Shown piece after piece: positions 43,270-50,830 of a stretch of 51,263 bases of DNA; the stretch's first letter is position 1; each line of letters begins with the position of its first letter. The notes under the pieces are model-generated. The model did no database searches, was not told the DNA's origin, and saw only the letters and a program-made list of their open reading frames with translations. Source of the stretch: Methanoregula sp. (GTDB lineage Archaea; Halobacteriota; Methanomicrobia; Methanomicrobiales; Methanospirillaceae); contig JALOBP010000010.1 of NCBI GenBank assembly GCA_023228295.1, positions 1-51,263 on the forward strand, written 5' to 3'. The position numbers and the translations under genes were made by a program.

Positions 43270-43962
43270 TCACCTGAATTTGCTCCCGTTCAAATCGCCG
43301 GCATTGGAATATCCCCGCTGTTCCCAGTAGCCCCGGTAGGAGGGATCGTCGATCAGCTCGATCTTTTCTATCCACTTGATCCATTTGTATCCCCACTTGT
43401 CTTCTGCAACGAGCTCGAACGGGAAGCCGCGTTCGGCCGGGAGGGTGACGTTATTCATTTTGTATGCCATGAGGATGTTGTTGTTCATGAGATATTCGAG
43501 CGGGAACGATGTCGTGTACCCGTCACGGGCCACAAAGACGACGGTGTTGGCCCGGGGGTCGGCACCCGCGGCGGCGATCACGTCCCGCACCAGGACTCCT
43601 TCCCAGAGAAGCCGCACATCCCAGCCCTCAACACAATAGATGGTGGTCACCTTGGAATACCGGGGAAACCCGAACCGTACTTCATCGTACGAGAAGACCC
43701 GGGTATTTTTCGTCATGCCGGTGATTGTGAGCCGGTAGTCGGATATGTTGATGTGCTGCGGGCCCCGGATGGAATTTTCATGAAAATCCGTGATGGCTGA
43801 GAGATCCTCTCCATGGTACGATCGCACCTCAACTTCGGCCAGCGGGGCCGGGTCACCGGCCGCGGGACTCCGGAAATTTCCGGGGAATATTCCCGGAATA
43901 AAAATCACGGCAAGGAGAATGATGACAGCAATACCGATAATCATGATTGTCCGGGAATTCAT
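43270..43962 (-). CDS. Membrane-anchored molybdopterin oxidoreductase (sulfite oxidase-like)
   Basis: This 230-residue protein has an N-terminal membrane anchor (residues 7-25, IGIAVIILLAVIFIPGIFPG) and an outer sulfite-oxidase-like molybdopterin domain of the YedY/YuiH kind. The likely molybdenum-binding Cys is in KVTTIYCVEGWDVRLLWEGV. Other family features are LVRDVIAAAGADPRANTVVF, DGYTTSFPLEYLMNNN and WGYKWIKWIEKIEL. There is no twin-arginine signal. It is convergent with the frameshifted DUF4405 gene and may receive electrons from it or from the cupredoxin. The substrate is unknown. Confidence 0.88.
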   Translation of the reverse strand: MNSRTIMIIGIAVIILLAVIFIPGIFPGNFRSPAAGDPAPLAEVEVRSYHGEDLSAITDFHENSIRGPQHINISDYRLTITGMTKNTRVFSYDEVRFGFPRYSKVTTIYCVEGWDVRLLWEGVLVRDVIAAAGADPRANTVVFVARDGYTTSFPLEYLMNNNILMAYKMNNVTLPAERGFPFELVAEDKWGYKWIKWIEKIELIDDPSYRGYWEQRGYSNAGDLNGSKFR

Positions 43963-44646
43963 GGGCTCATCACTGCAAGCGTGGCTTTTTTTTAACCGAT
44001 TGCCAGCCGGTATTTTTTCATCAGCCGTGATGGTTCATAATCCCATGGACTGGTTACAAAAAGAGAAACAAAATATTCCATCACGATGGCATCCAGCCGG
44101 TTCACGGCCCGGAATTTTTTTTACAAATACAGCCCGGAAAAAATAAGGCCATGAAATTTTCCCAGGTTCTTCTCCCAATTTAGGATGATGTGAAATTACG
44201 TCAAAGAAACTATTAGTTTCCGTTTGAGAGAAATCGGCTGCAATGAAATCCAAACGGGGGAATTATAACTAACTTTTCAGGTTCATCCTTTTACTTCAGG
44301 GATATATATCATTCGGGTCATCATCATCTGGTTGGTAAATCACGAGCCTGCCAAACCTGGTAATGGGGGCTGCCGCCCCCAAACCCCTGCATTACGAGGA
44401 TTCCCTCCCCCTGATGGGGGTCGGTGCGACGCCTCGTCGGGTCGCACCTGGGCAAGGTGGTTTTTTGATTTCATGCAACCTGACGTAATTATTCGTCTTC
44501 CGCACATTCTTCAATAAAGAAACGTTTGTTCTCGGCAATTGAGACAATTTTGCTGGATAATTTCAATTTCCTAAAATTGGAGAAGAGCCTTTTCCCATAA
44601 ACGGTTTTTTAAAAAAAATCCGGAAAAATACGAATGTCCCGCTCAC
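43963..44646. other. Intergenic region with a GC-rich repeat
   Basis: Most of this region is AT-rich, without a gene. It holds a related repeat at 44363-44465 and a T-rich stretch (ATTAGTTTCCGTTTGAGAG) near 44210, but no coding frame. The repeat carries a hairpin with arms GTGCGAC and GTCGCAC. Confidence 0.5.
44363..44465. repeat. GC-rich hairpin element related to the dispersed repeat
   Basis: This stretch begins ATGGGGGCTGCCGCCCCCA and carries an inverted repeat GTGCGAC-GCCTCGTCGG-GTCGCAC. It shares the first 14 bases in form with copies A and B, but the inner part differs. It may be a member of the same class. Confidence 0.55.
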
Positions 44647-44979
44647 TTATTTCTCCGGCACCTTCCGGATCATCTGCACGTCCTGCACCGTGATGAGCCC
44701 GTGTGTGACCATCGCCTCAACTTCCGGCATGATCTCCATGATCCGCTCACGGGTATCGACCACATCGATGACGATGGGCAGGTCAAGCGAGAGGTGGAGG
44801 ACATCAACGGTCCGGATCAGTTTCTCATGACCGAACCCGGTCATCCCGCGGGTTACCGTGCAGCCGGGAAAATTTTTCGCGAGGAAAAAATCTGTCATGA
44901 ACTTGTAACCCGGCACGCCATGGATACGGGCCGACTCTGCCATATAAATCCGTAACAGTGCGCCGTCTTGCATTTTCAT
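44647..44979 (-). CDS. DUF190 protein (CrcB-associated)
   Basis: This protein of 110 residues belongs to DUF190, a PII-like fold often encoded beside fluoride channels. It starts MKMQDGALLRIYMAESARIH and contains GCTVTRGMTGFGHE, then HLSLDLPIVIDVVDTRERIM, the usual core. It probably binds a nucleotide and regulates the channel or senses its state, but no function is proven. Its start overlaps the last base of the crcB1 stop codon, a tight operon. A longer upstream frame to 45012 is less likely. Confidence 0.88.
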   Translation of the reverse strand: MKMQDGALLRIYMAESARIHGVPGYKFMTDFFLAKNFPGCTVTRGMTGFGHEKLIRTVDVLHLSLDLPIVIDVVDTRERIMEIMPEVEAMVTHGLITVQDVQMIRKVPEK

Positions 44980-45341
44980 TACCCCGGAATGGTGAACATC
45001 GTGCAGATCCACAGCGCACCAATGACGCCGAGGATGCTGCCCGTCCCGTTAATGAGGATGTTTGCCAGCATCGCATAATAATCCTGATCCTCCAGCATCC
45101 GGAACGTCTCGTAACTGAACGTGGAGAATGTCGTAAACCCGCCCATCCCGCCAATGCCGGCACAGTAAATAAGGTCCAAAGGAGAGCGGGAGAATACCAA
45201 AAGACCGAACAGGAAACTGCCGGCAATGTTCACGATAAATGTCCCTGCCGGCAGGCCCCGGACCGGCTGGATCTTCGAGCACTCGTACCTCAGCAGGGAA
45301 CCAATCGCACCGCCAATCCCGACAAGCAGCCATGGCTCCAT
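44979..45341 (-). CDS. crcB1: Fluoride ion channel CrcB (subunit 1)
   Basis: This membrane protein of 120 residues has four helices and the motifs of fluoride channels: GIGGAIGSLLRYECSK, GTFIVNIAGSFLFGLLVF, and GGMGGFTTFSTFSYETF, with the conserved Asn and the Phe box. It exports fluoride as part of a dual-topology dimer. The short start at 45341 (MEPWLLVGIGG) follows one base after the upstream crcB2 stop. The neighbouring second subunit indicates a heterodimeric channel. Confidence 0.94.
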   Translation of the reverse strand: MEPWLLVGIGGAIGSLLRYECSKIQPVRGLPAGTFIVNIAGSFLFGLLVFSRSPLDLIYCAGIGGMGGFTTFSTFSYETFRMLEDQDYYAMLANILINGTGSILGVIGALWICTMFTIPG

Positions 45342-45342
45342 G

Positions 45343-45747
45343 TCAGCACCCCCGGTGCCAGGCACCAACAAGAGACCGGCCGGCAAATACACCCAGCAGT
45401 CCCAGCACGATCGTGGCGGAAACATATACGCCGGCCATAAGGGGTGGCTGTTCGACTGCAATCAGTGCGAGGCCCGAGAACGTGGTGAATGCACCAAGGA
45501 ACCCGATGCCAAGAAGCATGCGGGCATGACGGCTGAACCGTCCCGTTGCCATCGACTCGTACATGAATATGCCAATCAGGACCGATCCGAGCGTGTTGAC
45601 CAGGAGCGTGCCGGGCAGCGTGGAGAAGATCGCGCTTATCCAGAAATGGAGAGCCGATCCGCAGAACCCGCCAATGCCGATGAGAATGTACGGGCCGGGG
45701 ACCGGGGGCCATCGGGCGCCGTGTTTATTTTCACCCTGCACCGTCAT
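45343..45747 (-). CDS. crcB2: Fluoride ion channel CrcB (subunit 2)
   Basis: This protein of 134 residues is the second CrcB subunit of the operon. Motifs are LIGIGGFCGSALHFWISAIF, TLLVNTLGSVLIGIFMY and LGAFTTFSGLALIAVE. Relative to subunit 1 the RY pair is HF and TFST is TFSG, so one half may be degenerate, as in heterodimeric fluoride channels. It starts with MTVQGENKHG at 45747. A fluoride riboswitch was looked for upstream but not seen in the short region shared with the divergent dinD gene. Confidence 0.9.
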   Translation of the reverse strand: MTVQGENKHGARWPPVPGPYILIGIGGFCGSALHFWISAIFSTLPGTLLVNTLGSVLIGIFMYESMATGRFSRHARMLLGIGFLGAFTTFSGLALIAVEQPPLMAGVYVSATIVLGLLGVFAGRSLVGAWHRGC

Positions 45748-45812
45748 ACTATATGAGCCGGGACTTCCGGAATAGATCTTGAGAAAGAATAGTTCAGGCC
45801 GGGAACCGGGAC

Positions 45813-46676
45813 ATGAAACCAGCAATTATCCGACGTCTTCACAAAAATTTTGAGGATTACGTTCATGTACAGGAAGGTGTTGAGTTCTGGTTTGCCCGGG
45901 ATTTGCAGAACCTTCTCGGGTATGACGAATGGCGGAATTTTTGTAAGGTTATTGAAAAAGCGAAAGAATCCTGTAAAACTGCAAACAACCCGGTTTTAGA
46001 TCATTTTGTTGACGCCAACAAATCGATACCGGTTCCCAAGGGAGGAGAAAGAATAATTGAAGATCTCCTCCTGACCCGGTATGCCTGTTACCTCATCGCC
46101 CAGAATGGCGATCCCCGCAAGGAAGAGATTGCGTTCGCCCAGAGTTATTTTGCAGTCCAGACACGGAAGCAGGAGATCATTGAAGACCATATCCGGCTTG
46201 CCGAACGGTTGAAGGCAAGAAAACACCTGAAGGATTCTGAAAAGGAATTATCCCGGAATATTTACGAACGTGGCGTGGATGAACCGGGATTTGCCCGGAT
46301 CCGGAGCAAAGGGGATATGGCGCTTTTCGGGGGCCATACAACCGGCGCGATGAAAAACCGGATGAAAGTTCCGGACAACCGGCCCCTCGCGGATTTCCTC
46401 CCGACCGTGACGATCACCGCAAAGAATCTTGCAACGGAAATCACGAATTTCAATGTAACCAAGGAAGATATGCAGGGCGAAGACCCCATCACGGTCGAGC
46501 ATGTGCAGAATAACCAGGATGTCCGCGAGCTGCTCCTGAAGCGGGGAATCCGGCCCGAGACCCTCCCGCCGGAAGAAGATCTCATAAAACTTGAGCGACG
46601 GGTAAAATCGCAGGAAAAAAAGATAGCGGGCCGGGCAGGGAAAATTTCTCCGCAGCTGCGTGACAACGAACACTAA
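45813..46676 (+). CDS. dinD: DinD-type DNA-damage-inducible protein
   Basis: This 287-residue protein resembles bacterial DinD. The N-terminal BRO-like domain contains EFWFARDLQNLLGYDEWRNF and FAQSYFAVQTRKQEIIED. Next is a charged helical part and then a region of FGGHTTGAMKNRMKVPDN, typical of the family. In bacteria DinD inhibits RecA filament activity. It is unusual in archaea and was probably acquired. It is divergent from the crcB operon, the start codons being about 65 nt apart. No LexA-type site is evident. Confidence 0.9.
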   Translation: MKPAIIRRLHKNFEDYVHVQEGVEFWFARDLQNLLGYDEWRNFCKVIEKAKESCKTANNPVLDHFVDANKSIPVPKGGERIIEDLLLTRYACYLIAQNGDPRKEEIAFAQSYFAVQTRKQEIIEDHIRLAERLKARKHLKDSEKELSRNIYERGVDEPGFARIRSKGDMALFGGHTTGAMKNRMKVPDNRPLADFLPTVTITAKNLATEITNFNVTKEDMQGEDPITVEHVQNNQDVRELLLKRGIRPETLPPEEDLIKLERRVKSQEKKIAGRAGKISPQLRDNEH

Positions 46677-46782
46677 AAGAAAGATCTGCCCGTAGGGGCC
46701 TCAACACGGCAGCCTCGTGCAGTCAGGAGGAACGCCCGCGGGTATTGGTTTCATCGTGCCGGGCATCCTCCCGGGCAAAAAA

Positions 46783-47280
46783 TCAGTTCCGGACTCCGGC
46801 CATCTGCTTTGCCGTGATGAGCCAGTGCAGGCTTCCGGACGGGCGCTGTGCGAATGAAAAATTCCGTATCTTTGCAAGCGCCCCTTTTGTCATAATGATA
46901 CCGGCTCCCGCATCCCCGGCTATGATACGGCTGATGAGCGATGAGAGCAATGGTTCGTGACCCACGATTAATATCGCCCCGGCATTCGCGTGACGGTCGA
47001 TCTCCCGGCATACCGTATCCGGGTTCCCGCCCGGCACGAGCATGTCCCAGGTCACGAGTTTGTCCTCCCTGTTGAGCACGTCCGCGACAATTACCGCAGT
47101 CCCCCGTGCACGGGCCAGCGGGCTTGCAGCAATGAGATCGAACTCCAGGCCCTGCGCGGCCATCCAGTTCGCAACCGCAACAATCTCCTCGTACCCCTTC
47201 TTCGTGAGCCGCCGGTCCGCATCGCCATGTCCATGACGAGCGTCCTCTGCTTTCCCGTGCCTGAGGATGAAAACATCCAT
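46783..47280 (-). CDS. sixA: Phosphohistidine phosphatase SixA-like
   Basis: This 165-residue protein of the histidine phosphatase family starts MDVFILRHGKAEDARHGHGD, with the RHG catalytic motif. It has ASPLARARGTAVIV and a second catalytic His in ILIVGHEPLLSSLISRIIAG. SixA removes phosphate from histidine phosphotransfer domains; other substrates are possible. No histidine-phosphotransfer gene is next to it. It lies 48 nt downstream of guaB in the same direction. Confidence 0.9.
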   Translation of the reverse strand: MDVFILRHGKAEDARHGHGDADRRLTKKGYEEIVAVANWMAAQGLEFDLIAASPLARARGTAVIVADVLNREDKLVTWDMLVPGGNPDTVCREIDRHANAGAILIVGHEPLLSSLISRIIAGDAGAGIIMTKGALAKIRNFSFAQRPSGSLHWLITAKQMAGVRN

Positions 47281-47328
47281 ACAGGGAGTGACGTCTCCTG
47301 GTGGATAAACGTTGTGAAAAAAGCGGGT

Positions 47329-48798
47329 TTATTCGAAGAGCCGATAGTTCGGCGCTTCATCGGTGATCATGATGTTGTGCGGGTGGCTCTCGGTCATGCC
47401 GGCATTGGTGATCCGGACAAACCGGGCCGTGGTATGCATGTCGCCGATAGTTTTTGAGCCGGTATATCCCATCGCAGACCTGAGCCCTCCGATGAGCTGG
47501 TAAATAACCTCGCCCACGTGGCCTACATAGGGAGTAACGCCTTCCACGCCTTCAGGTACAAACTTTGTGCTGCCAATGCCTTTCTTCTGGAAGTACCGGT
47601 CACTCGACTCCCCGCCACTCATTACACCCAGTGAGCCCATGCCGCGGTACTGTTTGTATCTTCTGCCTTTCATGCTGATGACCTTGCCCGGCGATTCATC
47701 GGTCCCGGCGAACATACTGCCCATCATAACCGTGTCGGCACCAGCGACAAGTGCTTTGGCCACATCACCGCTGTACCGGATGCCGCCGTCCGAGATAACC
47801 GGCACACCGGCAGGATGTGCCATCTCGGCAACATTGGCCACGGCAGAGATTTGCGGGACGCCCGTACCCGCAACAATACGCGTTGTGCAGATCGAGCCCG
47901 GGCCGATACCAACCTTGATCCCGTCAACCCCCGCATCGAGCAGTGCAAGTGCGGCCTCCTTTGTCGCGATGTTCCCTACAACAACCTGTGCCTTCATACT
48001 GGCTTTGATATCTTTTACCGCAGTGACGATTTTCATATTGTGGCCGTGAGCAGTGTCGATAACCAGGACATCCACACCATTTTGGTCGAGAAGCTCCGCG
48101 CGGGCGAAATCGAACGGGCCGACGGCAGCAGCAACGCGGAGGCTCCCGCTTGCATCCCGGCTCGCAGTCGGGTACTGGCGTTTCTCAAGAATATCCTGCA
48201 TGGTGATGATCCCGATGAGCTTGCCCTTCTTGTCAACGACCGGCAGACGTTCGACCTTGTTCGTGTACATAATCTCAAGGGCTTTCTCTGCCGTAATGCT
48301 CTCGTCAGCCACGATCGGTTTCCGGGTCATTATCGTGGTGATCTTTTCGTCACCGCGCTTCTGGACGATTGCACGCACATCGCGGCGGCTGACAATCCCG
48401 ATGATCTTTCCCTTCTCGATGACCGGGACACCCCCGATGCTGTACTGTTGCATAATCCGCTCGGCATCCGATACCGATGCGGTGCTCTCGACATACAGCA
48501 CATCGCGCTCAATAAGCTCCTCGGCCTGCTTGACGAACGTGACTTCCTGGAGTGCTCGTTCAGCGGTCATGTTGCGGTGGATGACCCCGATACCTCCTAC
48601 GCGGGCAAGGGTAATGGCCATTGTGGCTTCCGTGACCGTGTCCATGGCGGCCGATACGAGCGGGATGTTCACGTTGATCGTTTTGGTAAATCTGGAGCGG
48701 ACATCTGTCTCAGAGGGATCCACCCACGAGGCCAGCGGCTCGAGCAGCACATCATCAAAAGTTAAGGAGAGTGGCACATCCAGTTTCTCGACAAACAT
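47329..48798 (-). CDS. guaB: Inosine-5'-monophosphate dehydrogenase
   Basis: This 489-residue enzyme makes XMP from IMP in guanine nucleotide synthesis. The N-terminal part has LTFDDVLLEPLASWVDPSET. Residues about 95-205 are a tandem CBS pair (YVESTASVSDAERIMQQYSI and MTRKPIVADESITAEKAL). The catalytic Cys is in GIGPGSICTTRIVAGTGVPQ, and the flap is RGMGSLGVMSGGESSDRYFQ. The family length is normal. It begins 4 nt after the mfnB stop and probably shares its operon, with sixA following. Confidence 0.98.
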   Translation of the reverse strand: MFVEKLDVPLSLTFDDVLLEPLASWVDPSETDVRSRFTKTINVNIPLVSAAMDTVTEATMAITLARVGGIGVIHRNMTAERALQEVTFVKQAEELIERDVLYVESTASVSDAERIMQQYSIGGVPVIEKGKIIGIVSRRDVRAIVQKRGDEKITTIMTRKPIVADESITAEKALEIMYTNKVERLPVVDKKGKLIGIITMQDILEKRQYPTASRDASGSLRVAAAVGPFDFARAELLDQNGVDVLVIDTAHGHNMKIVTAVKDIKASMKAQVVVGNIATKEAALALLDAGVDGIKVGIGPGSICTTRIVAGTGVPQISAVANVAEMAHPAGVPVISDGGIRYSGDVAKALVAGADTVMMGSMFAGTDESPGKVISMKGRRYKQYRGMGSLGVMSGGESSDRYFQKKGIGSTKFVPEGVEGVTPYVGHVGEVIYQLIGGLRSAMGYTGSKTIGDMHTTARFVRITNAGMTESHPHNIMITDEAPNYRLFE

Positions 48799-48801
48799 AG
48801 T

Positions 48802-49488
48802 TCACCTGATCATGGCAAGTGCAGTCTGGATTAAGTCCTCGCGGATGGTGGCATTTCTATCCCCACCGCAGACCATACCCCGCACGCCGATAATGTCCGG
48901 ATTGATGCGTTTCAGCGCATCCAGATCTTCAAATTTCAGTGCACCGGCAAGGGCCGTCCCGAGGCCCAGTTTCCGGTTCTTCTCGGCAAATGCACGGAGC
49001 ATGTCCTCGTTCATGAAGGCAAATGTGCTCTGGCGGTCCTTGATGCCGGTGTCGACCATGGCAAAATCCGCTCCGCATTCCGCGGCGATCGGTGCCATGT
49101 CAAAGGGAGAGATCGTGTGCATGCGTTCATAATCAGAATATGCAGCAATTACCACGAATTTTTTCGGGAACTCATCTTTTACAGCCTTGACCACTGCGTC
49201 GATGACCTCATTTGCTTCTTCCGTCCCCTCAAATGCAAGCCCGATCTTCACGTAGTCAGCCCCGGCGCATGCGGCCCCGTAGGCAGCAAGCGAGGCTCCG
49301 CCCGGCTTGTAATCAAAATCCCCGATCGCCGCACTCACCGGCTTGGCTGAAAAGGATTTGATCTCCCGGATGACCCAGGGGAAATTTGCCCCGAGCGATC
49401 CTTCGGAGGGTTTCTTGACGTCAATAATGTCAGCGGCGGTGGAGTGTTTTGCTTCGGCGATGGAGCTGGGGCTGACCAACAATTGCAT
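48802..49488 (-). CDS. mfnB: 5-(Formyl)-furylmethyl phosphate synthase (methanofuran pathway)
   Basis: This 228-residue TIM-barrel enzyme matches MfnB (DUF556), which makes the furan precursor of methanofuran from glyceraldehyde 3-phosphate. Markers are LVSPSSIAEAKHSTAADIID, VKKPSEGSLGANFPWVI, with Lys residues for Schiff bases, and KIGLAFEGTEEANEVID. The presence of this gene supports a methanogen or related organism. It is divergent from the HisA-like gene with only 43 nt between starts and upstream of guaB in the same direction. Confidence 0.95.
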   Translation of the reverse strand: MQLLVSPSSIAEAKHSTAADIIDVKKPSEGSLGANFPWVIREIKSFSAKPVSAAIGDFDYKPGGASLAAYGAACAGADYVKIGLAFEGTEEANEVIDAVVKAVKDEFPKKFVVIAAYSDYERMHTISPFDMAPIAAECGADFAMVDTGIKDRQSTFAFMNEDMLRAFAEKNRKLGLGTALAGALKFEDLDALKRINPDIIGVRGMVCGGDRNATIREDLIQTALAMIR

Positions 49489-49501
49489 AAGATTTAATGA
49501 T

Positions 49502-49510
49502 CTTTTATCC
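49502..49510 (+). promoter_or_regulatory. TATA-like box in the mfnB/HisA-like divergent promoter
   Basis: TCTTTTATCC lies about 26 nt before the HisA-like ATG at 49532, pointing to a leaderless transcript. The 43-nt gap between the two starts means that the two promoters overlap. Confidence 0.35.
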
Positions 49511-49531
49511 TAATAGTGGTTTGCTTCGCCT

Positions 49532-50203
49532 ATGGAACTGGTACTTGCGATGGATTTGAAACATAATCTGGTCGTGCACGGGAAATCCGGGCACAGGGAT
49601 ACCTACAAACCGCTGGACTGGGGCTGTTCCCCGACGGCGGATCCGGTTGGGTTTGTCAGGACGATCGCGCCGAAAAATATCTACATCGCCGATCTCGACC
49701 GGATTGAAGGTACCGGTTCCCACGACAAGGTTGTGCGGGAGTGCGCACGTAACGTGAGGGCATGCTACGTGGACCGGGGCTGCCGGTCACCGGATGATCT
49801 GCTGGGCGGGTATCACATCAGAAATATTATCGGGACGGAAACCTGCGGTGACGATCTCGCGCAGTACGGGGGCGGTTTCTTGAGCCTCGATATGAAGGGT
49901 GGACGAGTCATCCCGTCCGGGCGCGACCCGGTTGATTTCCTGAAACGGGCAAATGGCTGGAAGTTCGAGGGCTGCATCATCCTCAACATCGGGGCGGTCG
50001 GGACGGGGACCGGCATGAATAAGGAGACACTCGAAACAATGCGGGCTGCATATCACCGTCAATTGTTCTGGGGCGGAGGTGTTGGAACGGTTGCTGATCT
50101 CACAATGCTCAAAGATTCCGGATTCGATGGTGTCATCATCGCAACCGCACTGCATCATGGAAAAATCCCGCTCGCATGGATACGGAGGGGACGGGTTTGC
50201 TGA
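49532..50203 (+). CDS. HisA/HisF-like TIM-barrel protein
   Basis: This 223-residue protein resembles HisA-like archaeal proteins rather than true HisA. It shows ELVLAMDLKHNLVVHGKSGH, then IYIADLDRIEGTG, a central FLSLDMKGGRVIPSGRDP and a C-terminal phosphate-binding loop LFWGGGVGTVADLTML. It lacks some HisA motifs, so it is not likely to act in histidine synthesis. The position next to mfnB, seen as divergent neighbours, suggests a role in methanofuran or a nearby cofactor pathway, but the substrate is unknown. It overlaps the tmk gene. Confidence 0.8.
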   Translation: MELVLAMDLKHNLVVHGKSGHRDTYKPLDWGCSPTADPVGFVRTIAPKNIYIADLDRIEGTGSHDKVVRECARNVRACYVDRGCRSPDDLLGGYHIRNIIGTETCGDDLAQYGGGFLSLDMKGGRVIPSGRDPVDFLKRANGWKFEGCIILNIGAVGTGTGMNKETLETMRAAYHRQLFWGGGVGTVADLTMLKDSGFDGVIIATALHHGKIPLAWIRRGRVC

Positions 50204-50814
50204 TAACACTCGAAGGTATTGATGGGAGCGGAAAGAGTACGCTGCATGAATCGTTAAAGGAACTGCTCGCCGATCTCGATCCGGTCTTCACCCGGGAGCC
50301 GGGTGCAACCTGGGTCGGGGAGCAGGTCCGTCGTGCGATCAAGGAGCAGATCGATCCGGTGACCGAGGCCACATTGTTTGTTGCAGACCACGCGGCTCAT
50401 CTTGCAAAAGTTGTCCGCCCGGCGCTTGCTGAAGGGCGGCTGGTCATCACCGACCGGTACAGCGACAGCAGGTATGCATACCAGTCCGTGACGCTGCAGG
50501 GGATTGTCCCGGACCCGGAAGGATGGCTGCGGGCTATGCACAATGGCTGGACGATCATTCCCGACCGGACATTCCTCTGTGTGCTCCCCATCGATGAGGC
50601 GCTGACCCGGCTCAAGCCGGATCCCCAGCGCGAACATTTCGAGAAGCGTGAGATCCTGGAGAAGGTGCAGAACAATTATCTGGCATATGCAAAAGCCGAG
50701 CCGGGCCGGTTTGTGATTGTGGATGCGATGCTTCCTCCGGATACTGTTGCGAAGTTTGTGGCGGATGCGATCAGGCAGGACCAGGTATCCGGAAAAACGA
50801 AGAGAAGGAAATAA
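50197..50814 (+). CDS. tmk: Thymidylate kinase
   Basis: This enzyme of 205 residues phosphorylates dTMP. Walker A is LEGIDGSGKSTLHESL near the N-terminus. FTREPGATWVGEQVRRAI and VITDRYSDSRYAYQSVTLQG contain the DRY-like substrate and lid motifs; the lid is KPDPQREHFEKREILEKVQ. The TTG at 50197 has a GGAGGGG ribosome binding site 7 bases upstream; an ATG at 50176 would also be in frame. The gene overlaps the HisA-like gene, so they are coupled. A T-rich terminator follows. Confidence 0.95.
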   Translation: MLITLEGIDGSGKSTLHESLKELLADLDPVFTREPGATWVGEQVRRAIKEQIDPVTEATLFVADHAAHLAKVVRPALAEGRLVITDRYSDSRYAYQSVTLQGIVPDPEGWLRAMHNGWTIIPDRTFLCVLPIDEALTRLKPDPQREHFEKREILEKVQNNYLAYAKAEPGRFVIVDAMLPPDTVAKFVADAIRQDQVSGKTKRRK

Positions 50815-50830
50815 TTTTTATATTTTTTTG
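50813..50830 (+). terminator. T-rich terminator after tmk
   Basis: AATTTTTATATTTTTTTG follows the stop codon directly, with two T runs, a typical archaeal termination signal. Confidence 0.6.

Noticed and set aside
45748..45812. Fluoride riboswitch before crcB2
   Set aside because: The short region lacks the conserved pseudoknot words of the crcB motif as I recall them.
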